A model generated the notes under the pieces. That model had not been told where the DNA came from and searched no databases. It saw only the letters and a list, made by a program, of their open reading frames with translations. Shown one piece after another: positions 1 through 7,178 of a stretch of DNA of 42,096 nt (position 1 is its first letter; every line of letters starts with the position of its first letter). Position numbers and translations under genes: made by a program. The stretch covers positions 1 through 42,096 of the forward strand of contig NZ_JAJFAW010000036.1 of assembly GCF_020711255.1 (NCBI RefSeq), written 5' to 3'. The DNA comes from Hymenobacter plasmatis (GTDB lineage Bacteria; Bacteroidota; Bacteroidia; Cytophagales; Hymenobacteraceae).

Positions 1-285
1 GTGCACGTGAGCCCGGGCCGCGGCCCGGCCCCGCTCGACGCGGCCCTGCTGGCCGTCGGGCGCACCGGCCTGTTCGGCCCGCTGACGGGCAGCGACGTGT
101 ACGAGGTGCTGGAGGAGGCGCCGGCCGCGGGCGTGCTGCGGGCCTGCGCCGAGCTCGGGGCCGAGCTGCTGGTCGTGCCGGCCCGGCCGCACACGCTGCT
201 CGGCGGCGTGTTCCACCGCTCCGTCACGGCCGAGCTGCTCCGCCGCTGCCCCATCCCCGTCCTCGTCCTGCCCACCATGCCCTAA
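1..285 (+). CDS. Universal stress protein, C-terminal fragment (cut by window edge)
   Basis: This is the last 94 codons of a gene that begins before the window. The end of the protein has the pattern seen in the complete USP paralogues here: a hydrophobic strand, ARPH, a short linker, FHRSVTA, and a final PVLVLP strand. This matches the C-terminal half of a second Usp domain (alpha/beta Rossmann-like fold, cytoplasmic stress response). The classical ATP-binding glycine motif of UspA is not present, as in the paralogues. The stretch is noticeably richer in G and C than the DNA after it. The first codon is GTG, but because the frame is open to the edge this need not be the start. The family assignment is firm; the specific role is unknown. 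Confidence 0.85.
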   Translation: MHVSPGRGPAPLDAALLAVGRTGLFGPLTGSDVYEVLEEAPAAGVLRACAELGAELLVVPARPHTLLGGVFHRSVTAELLRRCPIPVLVLPTMP

Positions 286-343
286 GCCGAGCGGCGTGCC
301 TTCCGAAATGGCTCAATTAAGCCTCGATACCATTTTGCCCAGC

Positions 344-396
344 CACGCGGCCGAATAGCCCGGGAGCAACCCGCTGCCGGGCTATTCGGCCGCGTG
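344..396. terminator. Perfect 20-bp stem hairpin after the first USP gene
   Basis: Positions 344-363 and 377-396 are exact reverse complements (20 bp each) around a 13-nt loop, giving a very GC-rich hairpin about 60 bp after the USP stop codon. There is no T-run after it, so it is not a textbook intrinsic terminator; it may block transcription, protect a 3' end or separate the two genes. Directly after it, GTGCTATTA occurs twice, at 394-402 and 404-412. Confidence 0.5.
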
Positions 397-444
397 CTAT
401 TATGTGCTATTAATTATCCACTCAATCTTTATTGCTCTATTGTT

Positions 445-852
445 ATGAATCCTAATGAAATAACCACCACCACTGCGCCCTCGCTTGCCGAGCGCCTGGC
501 GCAAGTGCTCAGCCATTCCGTCCGGACCGAAGCCGTGTATGGCAATCCCGTGGAGCGAAACGGCGTCACGGTCATTCCCGTGGCCCGGGCCTATTATGGC
601 TTTGGCGGGGGCAGCGGCACCAATGCCAAATCCGAAGCCGGTACGGGCGGGGGCGGCGGCGCTACCATCAACCCCGTGGGTTATATTGAAATGAAAGACG
701 GGCGCACGAATTTCCGGCCAATCCGCAGCTCGGTGGTGCCGCTGGTGGCCGTGAGCGGCCTGGTAGCTTACATGCTGATGCGCAGCATGCCGCGGATGCG
801 GGCGAGGCGGCGGATTGATAACGCCAACTGGGTAGGCGATGTAAGCGAGTAA
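445..852 (+). CDS. GerW/YtfJ-family protein
   Basis: This encodes 135 residues. The sequence resembles the GerW (YtfJ) family: an N-terminal helix (residues 9-25), a conserved strand around VYGNPVERNGVTVIPVAR, a glycine-rich loop (GFGGGSGTN, later GTGGGGG), a second strand region, and a C-terminal hydrophobic segment (about 101-115) followed by a basic tail. In Bacillus the family is a sporulation protein needed for germination, but it is widespread in non-sporulating bacteria, where the role is unknown. The start at 445 is chosen because family members begin just before this helix; the 17 codons upstream in frame have no homology. The gene stands alone, converging with the AI-2E permease gene. 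Family assignment is good; function is not known. Confidence 0.8.
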   Translation: MNPNEITTTTAPSLAERLAQVLSHSVRTEAVYGNPVERNGVTVIPVARAYYGFGGGSGTNAKSEAGTGGGGGATINPVGYIEMKDGRTNFRPIRSSVVPLVAVSGLVAYMLMRSMPRMRARRRIDNANWVGDVSE

Positions 853-927
853 CCGTTTGAAGCGCTGTTGGTTGAGCTGACTAGGTTTGGCCAGCAGCGC
901 CTCGGGTTGTTTAGCTCAATTTCAGCC

Positions 928-1965
928 TCACAAATCCAGGGGGCCGGCCGGATGCCGGGTGCGGTTTTCGCGCTCAAATACCTTCATCAATACCAGGAAG
1001 TAGGAGAGGAGCAGGGGGCCGAGCACCAGCCCCATGATGCCAAAAATCTCCACGCCCAGCACCACGCCGGCCAGGGTCACCAGCGGGTGAATATCGCCGA
1101 TGCGCTTGGCCAGTACCATGCGCAGGAGGTTGTCGATGTTCATGACGATGATGACGCCGACGAGCAGAATGCCCACGCCCTGGCTGATGGCGCCCTGCGT
1201 AAACTTGAACAGCGCGGCCGGCCCCCACACCAGCGGCGTGCCCAGCACCGGCACGAAGGCCATAAAAAAGGCCACCACGCCCCAAAAAACGGCATCGGGC
1301 ACGCTGAAAATCCAGAGGGTGAGGCCGGTGAGCACTGCCTGCACCAGCGATATCACGGCTTGGCCGATTACGTTGGCGTTTACGTTGTTGCGCAGCGATT
1401 CGCCCAGCTCGTCCACCGTGCCGTCGCGGAAGGGCAGGTAGCGGCGCAGGCTCCGCAAAAACCGCTCTTCCTCCATGAACATGAAGTACAGGGTGAACAG
1501 CATCAGCCCAATTACCACCGTGAAGTCCAGCAGGCCGGTGGCCAGCACCGGCAGCTGCCGGCTGAGCCAGGCCACGCCCTGCTGCACGAGGCTGCGGATG
1601 CTTTGCTCGTTGGTGAAGGTGTAGCCCGTGCGGCGCTCGATGGCGTGCAGCAGGCCCATTATCTGGCTGGTATCCTGGGCGTAGTGCCGAACGCGGTTCA
1701 CGAGCAGCAGCGTGAGCGCCGTGAAGGGCAGGATGATGACCACCAGCGCAAATGTGAGCAGGGCCAGCGTCACGAGCTGGCGGTTCCAGCCGCGGCGGTG
1801 CACCAGGGCCTCAAACCAAGGCCGCAGCACCACAAACAGAATGCCGGCCCCCAAAAAGCCCGTTACGTAGCCGCCCAGCCCAAACAGAATCAAGCCTGCC
1901 AGCCCCAGCAGGCACGAAAGCAGCAGCAGGTGCTGCTGCTGGGGCGAGTAAATGTTTTCGGACAT
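928..1965 (-). CDS. AI-2E family transporter (PerM/TqsA-like permease)
   Basis: This encodes a 345-residue polytopic membrane protein with about eight hydrophobic segments: two pairs near the N-terminus (residues 12-45 and 63-90), one at about 145-165, and a run of helices from about 200 to the end. That is the arrangement of the AI-2E/UPF0118 family. Family members have been linked to autoinducer-2 export, or to Na+/H+ exchange and salt tolerance, so the substrate cannot be named from sequence. The length is typical. It is the last gene of a minus-strand series after mlaEFD, 37 bp from mlaD, so co-transcription is likely. It converges with the GerW-like gene. Confidence 0.87.
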   Translation of the reverse strand: MSENIYSPQQQHLLLLSCLLGLAGLILFGLGGYVTGFLGAGILFVVLRPWFEALVHRRGWNRQLVTLALLTFALVVIILPFTALTLLLVNRVRHYAQDTSQIMGLLHAIERRTGYTFTNEQSIRSLVQQGVAWLSRQLPVLATGLLDFTVVIGLMLFTLYFMFMEEERFLRSLRRYLPFRDGTVDELGESLRNNVNANVIGQAVISLVQAVLTGLTLWIFSVPDAVFWGVVAFFMAFVPVLGTPLVWGPAALFKFTQGAISQGVGILLVGVIIVMNIDNLLRMVLAKRIGDIHPLVTLAGVVLGVEIFGIMGLVLGPLLLSYFLVLMKVFERENRTRHPAGPLDL

Positions 1966-2002
1966 ATAGGGGGGCGAAAGGGCAGGAAAGGGGCTGGGGT
2001 GG

Positions 2003-3022
2003 CTACTGCTTAGCGGCTTGGGCTTGTTTGTCGGGAGTGGGCTGCTTTTCGGCGGCTTGCTGCTGCTTGGCTTGCTTCCTCTTTTGGCGGCGGAAGTAGC
2101 CGCGCAGCAAGAAGTTATGCTGCAGCGCCTCCATGCTCTGGCTGAAGCCGGCCGTGCCCTGGGCCACGTTTTCCACGCTTTGCTTGAGCTGCCGGCTCAC
2201 CGTAGAATCGGTCAGCAGGGTATTGAGCGGGCCCTTGGGGTTGCTTACCTGCCGCTTCAGGCTGGCCACGGTGCTGGCCAGGGTGTCGGAGGTCTTGGCC
2301 AGCTGGCGGGTGGCGTGGTGCATCTGGCCGGCAAAGGCCGTGTCGGTGAACAGGTACCCCGCCGCGCCGCGCCCCTGCCGGACGCCCCGCGTCAGCAGCT
2401 GCACGTCACGGGCCGAGGCCTGCAACAGGTCGGTGGTGGCGGCCACGTGGCTCATGCTGTGGCTGAAATTCCGGGCCAGCTGCTCGTCCTCGAGCAGGCT
2501 CCAGAGGGCTTTGCTGCGGTTGAGCCGGCGGGTCATCGCGCGCAAATCTTTGGTGATGCCCACCAGGTTTTTATTCGACACGTTGAGCGTGCCCAGCATG
2601 GCGTCGATACCCAGCGGGGATTTGGTGCGCAGGATGTCGCCGGCCACTACGGGCGGGGCCGGTTCGGGCGAGGCGTTCAGGTTGATGATGGTGTTGCCCA
2701 CCAGGCCGTCGGTGCCGATGGAAGCAATGGCGTTTTTCTTCACATAGGGGCGCACATCGCGGTTCAGGTCCATGGCCACGCGCACGGTGCTGTCGTTGAG
2801 AATGCGGATGCGGCGCACGGTGCCCACGTTGATGCCGGCCAGGCGCACGTTGTTGCCGGTGAGTAGGCCCGACACGTTGCGGAAGTCGGCCTGCACCTGC
2901 AGCGACGAGCTGAACAGATTCTGCTTGCGCCCGAGCAGAAAGAGCGTGATGACCAAGCAGGCCAGCCCAACCAGCACAAACAAGCCCAGGCGGATATTAT
3001 TAGCGGTGGTGGATTCGGTCAT
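2003..3022 (-). CDS. mlaD: MlaD-family (MCE domain) lipid transport protein
   Basis: This encodes 339 residues. One N-terminal transmembrane helix (about residues 10-28, LGLFVLVGLACLVITLFLLG) anchors the protein. An MCE domain follows (about 35-115) with the typical V-x-A-D-F-x-x-V-x-G-L and V-x-L-x-G-I-x-V-G signatures, then a long, probably alpha-helical region and a tail rich in Lys and Gln. MCE proteins form hexameric rings that carry phospholipid between inner and outer membrane. The start at 3022 is used because the preceding in-frame codons are a shadow of mlaF. Genes for the ATPase (mlaF) and permease (mlaE) are immediately upstream; no mlaA, mlaB or mlaC homologue is in the window. 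Confidence 0.88.
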   Translation of the reverse strand: MTESTTANNIRLGLFVLVGLACLVITLFLLGRKQNLFSSSLQVQADFRNVSGLLTGNNVRLAGINVGTVRRIRILNDSTVRVAMDLNRDVRPYVKKNAIASIGTDGLVGNTIINLNASPEPAPPVVAGDILRTKSPLGIDAMLGTLNVSNKNLVGITKDLRAMTRRLNRSKALWSLLEDEQLARNFSHSMSHVAATTDLLQASARDVQLLTRGVRQGRGAAGYLFTDTAFAGQMHHATRQLAKTSDTLASTVASLKRQVSNPKGPLNTLLTDSTVSRQLKQSVENVAQGTAGFSQSMEALQHNFLLRGYFRRQKRKQAKQQQAAEKQPTPDKQAQAAKQ

Positions 3023-3066
3023 GGCCAAGGAAAATGAGGGCGAGCAAAGCCGGCAGCCGGCATGGC

Positions 3067-3852
3067 TCAGGCAAAAAACTCGTGGATTTTGGGGTCGTCG
3101 CGCTGCTCCAGCTCGTCGTAGGTGCCCTCGGCGTAGCAGCGGCCGTCTACCAGCAGGGCCACCCGGTCGGCGGTGAGGCGCACGCAGTTCATGTCGTGCG
3201 AGATTATCAGCGAAGAGGTGTTGTACTTGTGCTGCACTTCCCGGATAAGCTGGTCGATTTCGCGGGCCGTAATGGGGTCGAGGCCGGTGGTGGGCTCGTC
3301 GTAGAGAATGATTTCGGGCCGCAGGATGAGCGTGCGGGCCAGCGCGATGCGCTTGCGCATGCCGCCTGAAAGCTCCACGGGCATCATATTGGCGGTGTTG
3401 GCCAGCCCCACGTCGTCGAGGGCCTGGCACACCAGCTTTTCTTCTTCTTCGGCGCTGTGCTCCAGCCAGTGCCGCCGCAGCGGAAACAGCAGGTTTTCGC
3501 GCACCGTCATCGAGTCGTAGAGCGCATTGCTTTGGAACAGAAAGCCCACCCGGGCCCGCAGCTGGTCCATGGCCACGTGGTCCAGCGAGGCCACGTCCTG
3601 GCCCAGCACCGTGATGGTGCCTTCATCGTAGGGCAGCAGCCCAATAATGCACTTGATGAGCACGGACTTGCCCGAGCCGGACTTGCCGAGCACCACCACG
3701 TTTTCGCCCCGGCCCAGCGTGAGCGAGAAGTCGCGCAGCACGTGGTTGTCGCCGAAGGATTTGCTCACGTGGTCCACCGTCATCACCACTTCGCCGGGCT
3801 TGCCGGGCGCGGGCGGGGCGGGAGCGGGCTGCAGGGTAGGTTCTGGGGTCAT
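3067..3852 (-). CDS. mlaF: MlaF-family ABC transporter ATP-binding protein
   Basis: This encodes 261 residues. After a proline-rich N-terminal leader (about 20 residues) the ABC domain contains Walker A GKSGSGKS at residues 56-63, the signature LSGGMRKRIALART, Walker B ILYDEPTTGLDP and the switch histidine in IISHD. MRKR in the signature region and the length agree with the Mla/Ttg2A group, which energises inner-membrane MlaE for phospholipid transport. The gene lies 11 bp after mlaE and 44 bp before mlaD on the same strand, forming a compact mlaEFD operon. Confidence 0.92.
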   Translation of the reverse strand: MTPEPTLQPAPAPPAPGKPGEVVMTVDHVSKSFGDNHVLRDFSLTLGRGENVVVLGKSGSGKSVLIKCIIGLLPYDEGTITVLGQDVASLDHVAMDQLRARVGFLFQSNALYDSMTVRENLLFPLRRHWLEHSAEEEEKLVCQALDDVGLANTANMMPVELSGGMRKRIALARTLILRPEIILYDEPTTGLDPITAREIDQLIREVQHKYNTSSLIISHDMNCVRLTADRVALLVDGRCYAEGTYDELEQRDDPKIHEFFA

Positions 3853-3863
3853 AACCTGGGCAG

Positions 3864-4622
3864 TTAATTCAGGCCGAGCAGGCCGGTGATTTGCACGGCC
3901 AGCAAGTCGAGTATGAAGATAACCAAGGATGAGACCACTACCGCAGAGTTGGCCGCCTGACCCACGCCCTCGGTGCCTTTTTCAGAGTTATAGCCTTTGT
4001 AGCAGCCAATTACGCCGATGGCGAAGCCAAAGAAGAAGGTTTTGATGACGGCCGGCACCACATCGCCAAAGGCCAGACCCGTGAGGATGTTGTTGGTGAA
4101 CAAGGCCATGGTGGTCACGCCTTTGAGGTTGATGCCGAGGTAGGAGGCGAAGAGGGCAATGGCATCGGCCATCACGGTGAGCACCGGCAGCATGAGCGTG
4201 GTGGCAATTACGCGCGTGGCCACCAGGTACTTAAAGGGGTTGGTGCCCGATACCTCCATGGCGTCAATCTGCTCGGTTACGCGCATGGAGCCCAGCTCGG
4301 CTCCAATGCTGGAGCCGATTTTGCCCGCAAAAATCAGGGCCGTGATGATGGGCCCCATCTCCCGGATGATGGTGAGCCCCACCATGGTCGGAATCCAGGA
4401 TTCGGCCCCAAACTGGGCCATGGTGGGCCGGCTTTGCAGCGTGAGCACCATGCCCATAATAAAGCCGGTGATGCCCACCAGCGGCAGCGACTGGTAGCCA
4501 ATAATGTAGCATTGCCGCAGCAGCTCCTGGATTTCGTAGCGCGGCCGGAACCCTTCGCTGAAAAAGCGACCCGCAAAGCGCGTCATCGCGCCGGTTTCGT
4601 CAAGCAGAGCAGTGTTACTCAT
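3864..4622 (-). CDS. mlaE: MlaE-family ABC transporter permease
   Basis: This encodes 252 residues, the usual MlaE length. It has an amphipathic N-terminal region followed by about five hydrophobic segments and the conserved central motif EMGPIITALIFAGKIGSSIGAELGSM, seen here in shortened form as E-M-G-P-x-x-x-A-x-x-x-A-G-x-x-G-x-x-x-x-A-E-L-G-x-M at about residues 90-115. MlaE dimers form the inner-membrane core of the Mla phospholipid transporter. It is followed at 11 bp by mlaF. A USP gene ends 37 bp upstream, so the Mla genes may be read from the stress block. Confidence 0.92.
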   Translation of the reverse strand: MSNTALLDETGAMTRFAGRFFSEGFRPRYEIQELLRQCYIIGYQSLPLVGITGFIMGMVLTLQSRPTMAQFGAESWIPTMVGLTIIREMGPIITALIFAGKIGSSIGAELGSMRVTEQIDAMEVSGTNPFKYLVATRVIATTLMLPVLTVMADAIALFASYLGINLKGVTTMALFTNNILTGLAFGDVVPAVIKTFFFGFAIGVIGCYKGYNSEKGTEGVGQAANSAVVVSSLVIFILDLLAVQITGLLGLN

Positions 4623-4659
4623 GGGAAGAAAAAGAACTTGGGGGCCGGGCAGCGGAACG

Positions 4660-5559
4660 CTAAGACGCCACCTGGCCCACGTATTGGGTGGTGGCCTCCG
4701 CTTCGGAGGCCGTTAATTCCTGGGTGGGCAGTAGCAGCATGGGCACCGGGCACTCGTGGGCCACGTGCGCAATCACGCCGCAGTTGAACACGCTGCACAC
4801 AAACGTGCGGGGCCGGGCAAAGAGAATGACGAGGTCGGCCTGCAAATCCAGGGCGGCCTGCACGAGGCCCAAGCTGGGCGGCTCGCGCTTCACCTTGTAG
4901 GTAGTGTAGCTGAGGGCCGGCAACAGCTCGGTGTGGCGCACCGCCGCTTGGGCCCGCGCCTGGCCGTTGTCGTCGGGGCCATCAGGGCCGTCGGGCGGGG
5001 CAACGTGCACCACGCAGTAGGTGGCGGGCCAACTGCGCAGCAGCGGCCCCAGCGCCTGGGAAGCGGCATTGAGCCGGAAGCCTTCGCCGTCGGCCGCCAC
5101 GGCTACCATGGCGGGCAGGCCGGGGTTCTGCGCGGCGCATTCGGGCACCAGCAGCACGGGCAGGCCGGAGTCGCGCAGTACCGGCAGGGCCTGGTCGAGC
5201 AGCAGGGCGTCGAGCAGGTCGTGCTCCTCGTACAGGGCCATCACCAGGAGCTGCGGCTGCCGCTCGCTTATGAGCTCCCCCAGCACGTCGTGCAGGCTGC
5301 CGCGGCAGGCCGAAGTGGTGGCCGGGACCGGCAGCGTGCGCGCCAGTTCGGCGAGGGCCGCGTCGGCTTCCAGCTTTTCTTGGGTGTAGAAGTCTTCCGG
5401 AATCACCACCATGCCCATCTCTGGCGTGAATACGGGCTCCTGCTCCAGGTACAGCAAATGGAGCTGGCCGCCCACCGGAGCAGCGAGCAGCGCGGCCAGG
5501 TGCGCGGCCCGGTGGGCGGCCGGCGACAAATCCGTGAGCACGATAAAAGTCGGTTTCAT
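4660..5559 (-). CDS. Universal stress protein, tandem Usp domains
   Basis: This encodes 299 residues as two Usp domains (about 1-140 and 150-285). The N-terminus, MKPTFIVLTDLSPAAHRA, has the start pattern shared by all complete USPs here (M-x-P-x-hydrophobic-VLTD). The second domain ends in FARPRTF, then VFNCGVIAH where the paralogues read FHxSVTA, then a PMLLLP strand, so this copy is the most diverged at the C-terminal motif. The nucleotide-binding glycines of UspA are absent. Usp proteins act in the cytoplasm during starvation, oxidative or hypoxic stress by mechanisms not deducible here. It sits 108 bp downstream of a BON gene and 37 bp before mlaE. AATTGAGC at 5631-5638 is in the upstream gap. 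Confidence 0.88.
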   Translation of the reverse strand: MKPTFIVLTDLSPAAHRAAHLAALLAAPVGGQLHLLYLEQEPVFTPEMGMVVIPEDFYTQEKLEADAALAELARTLPVPATTSACRGSLHDVLGELISERQPQLLVMALYEEHDLLDALLLDQALPVLRDSGLPVLLVPECAAQNPGLPAMVAVAADGEGFRLNAASQALGPLLRSWPATYCVVHVAPPDGPDGPDDNGQARAQAAVRHTELLPALSYTTYKVKREPPSLGLVQAALDLQADLVILFARPRTFVCSVFNCGVIAHVAHECPVPMLLLPTQELTASEAEATTQYVGQVAS

Positions 5560-5667
5560 AACGTAGGCGGAAAAAGCAAGTACACCAAGGGGTGCGGCTG
5601 GAAATACGCTTATGATTGCCTAATTTAATCAATTGAGCAATAATGGTTTTGCTGATTTTGCGCTCCC

Positions 5668-7125
5668 CTAATGCGGTGGTCCAAATTGAGCTAAAAGTTG
5701 ATTGTCGACGGAGGTGGCGCCGCCTTCGTAGGCACTCAGGGCGGCATTTTCGCGGTCCAGCTCGGTGGCCACGGTGCCGGTGAGGGTGGCTACGCCTTTT
5801 TCCACGCGCACCTCCACCTCCTGGGTGTGCAGGTGAGCCGACCAGTTGAGCTGCTGCTGAATGCGGTGCTCGATGTCGGCATCGGAAGGCGAGCCGAACG
5901 TGGCGGCCTCGCCGCTGGCAATCAGGCTGCCGTAGTGGTCGCGGTCGGTGGTGGCGGTGGAGAGAATGCCTAGGCGATTTTCAATGGCCACAATGCCTTC
6001 GATGTTGGAAGCCACTTCCTCGGCGTGCGTTTTCTCGAAATGCGAATCCACCTTGCCGCGCAGAATAACCCGGCGATTGATAACGGCGACTTCCAGCGGC
6101 GCCTGCTTCAGGTAAGGGTCGCGCAGGAATGCGTCCTTGATGCTTTGCTGCAGCTTGGGGTCTTCCACGTGGATGTTGGGCCGCACATGCAGGGCGTTGT
6201 GCACGTGCCGTACGCCCACCACGCCGCGGGCGTCGTTTTCGGCGGCCCGCCGGCCGGCCAGGCTGCTCACCAGGCCCGAAAGCGTGACCCGGCCGCCGCT
6301 CACCTTCACGTCCACCTTGTCGGCGTGCAGGCGCGGGTTGTAGCCCAGGCGGGTCTCGATGGCCTGCTGAATGTCTTCGTCGGGCTTGGCGGTGTACTTG
6401 TCCTGGTGCAGGTCGTGGCAGCTCGCGTCGTGCGCCACCGCCAGGTCCTTGGCCTCGACCCGCAAGGCGCCCGCCATCCAGGCCGTGGTAATGGCCCGCC
6501 GGCGCTCGGCCGCGCTGCCCACCTTGCCGCGCAGCTCCACCACGCCATTGTCCTGGGTGTTCACCTGAATCATGGCGTGCCAGATGCGGTGGTCCCAGGC
6601 CAGCAGGTGCTCAATGGCGGCCGTGAGCTCGGCAGCGGACTTGTCCGGGTGCCGCTCGCCAGATGGGTAGCTCAGCCGGTCTTCCACGTCGCACACGCCG
6701 CGCACGCCCTTGGCCACGCGCAGCACCTGCTGTTTTTCGGCCCAGGAGCGCACCTGGCCCAGCAGCATGACTTTGCCATCGCGCGCCGTGCAGCTGATTT
6801 CGGACTGGTGGGCGACGGCATTGCGCAGCAGGGCTTCCTCCACGTCGCGGCGCAGGGCGGCATCGGGCACGTCGCTGCCGCACACAGAGAGGGAGTTCGC
6901 CACGTCGCACACGCCACGCACGGTACTCGCAATTTCCTCGGCGCGCTCGCGCATGTGCATGCAGTCGACGTGGCCCGTGAGCATGACCGTGCCCTCGTGC
7001 GTGGCCACATCGATGAGGTGGGAGGCGACTCCCTGCTTGCTGGCCAGCAAAAATTCCACAGCGGCCGAAATGTCGCTGTCAGACAGGGCCTTTTCTGTTT
7101 CCAAGTGGGTTTCTTGCGAGTTCAT
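5668..7125 (-). CDS. Cytoplasmic-type protein with six BON domains (copy 1)
   Basis: This encodes 485 residues consisting almost entirely of BON repeats, at about 15-82, 86-155, 165-235, 247-315, 322-388 and 410-480. Each shows the G-x-V-x-L-x-G-x-V strand pair and a later V-x-G-V-x-x-V-x-N/D-x-L segment. BON domains usually bind membranes or phospholipid in periplasmic or outer-membrane proteins such as OsmY. No signal peptide or lipobox is visible here, which suggests a cytoplasmic location. Two paralogues of the same design lie at 17031-18479 and 35141-36613. The gene is 53 bp downstream of ppsA, with a 15-bp palindrome in the gap, and upstream of a USP. The role is unknown; context suggests stress. 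Confidence 0.85.
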   Translation of the reverse strand: MNSQETHLETEKALSDSDISAAVEFLLASKQGVASHLIDVATHEGTVMLTGHVDCMHMRERAEEIASTVRGVCDVANSLSVCGSDVPDAALRRDVEEALLRNAVAHQSEISCTARDGKVMLLGQVRSWAEKQQVLRVAKGVRGVCDVEDRLSYPSGERHPDKSAAELTAAIEHLLAWDHRIWHAMIQVNTQDNGVVELRGKVGSAAERRRAITTAWMAGALRVEAKDLAVAHDASCHDLHQDKYTAKPDEDIQQAIETRLGYNPRLHADKVDVKVSGGRVTLSGLVSSLAGRRAAENDARGVVGVRHVHNALHVRPNIHVEDPKLQQSIKDAFLRDPYLKQAPLEVAVINRRVILRGKVDSHFEKTHAEEVASNIEGIVAIENRLGILSTATTDRDHYGSLIASGEAATFGSPSDADIEHRIQQQLNWSAHLHTQEVEVRVEKGVATLTGTVATELDRENAALSAYEGGATSVDNQLLAQFGPPH

Positions 7126-7134
7126 TGCCTTGGG

Positions 7135-7149
7135 AATTGTCAGACAATT
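7135..7149. promoter_or_regulatory. 15-bp perfect palindrome between ppsA and BON gene
   Basis: AATTGTC (7135-7141) and GACAATT (7143-7149) are exact reverse complements around one base. It lies 9 bp upstream of the BON start codon and 29 bp after the ppsA stop. It could be an operator for the BON gene or a short RNA structure at its ribosome entry region. It differs from the composite 36-bp operator found elsewhere. Confidence 0.35.
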
Positions 7150-7178
7150 AGTTACGGCAGGGCCTTAAGGCCCACGCT

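Noticed and set aside
868..2013. Long plus-strand open frame opposite the AI-2E permease gene
   Set aside because: The translation is rich in His, Gln and Arg without any domain, and the minus strand encodes a clear membrane protein; it is an antisense shadow typical of high-GC DNA.
3023..3430. N-terminal extension of mlaD in frame upstream of 3022
   Set aside because: It overlaps mlaF almost entirely and reads as low-complexity Arg/Pro/His; the MlaD anchor helix begins right after the ATG at 3022.
5610..5640. Another composite operator before the USP at 4660-5559
   Set aside because: ATCAA and TTGA overlap here with no spacer, and no outer arms at the right distance exist.
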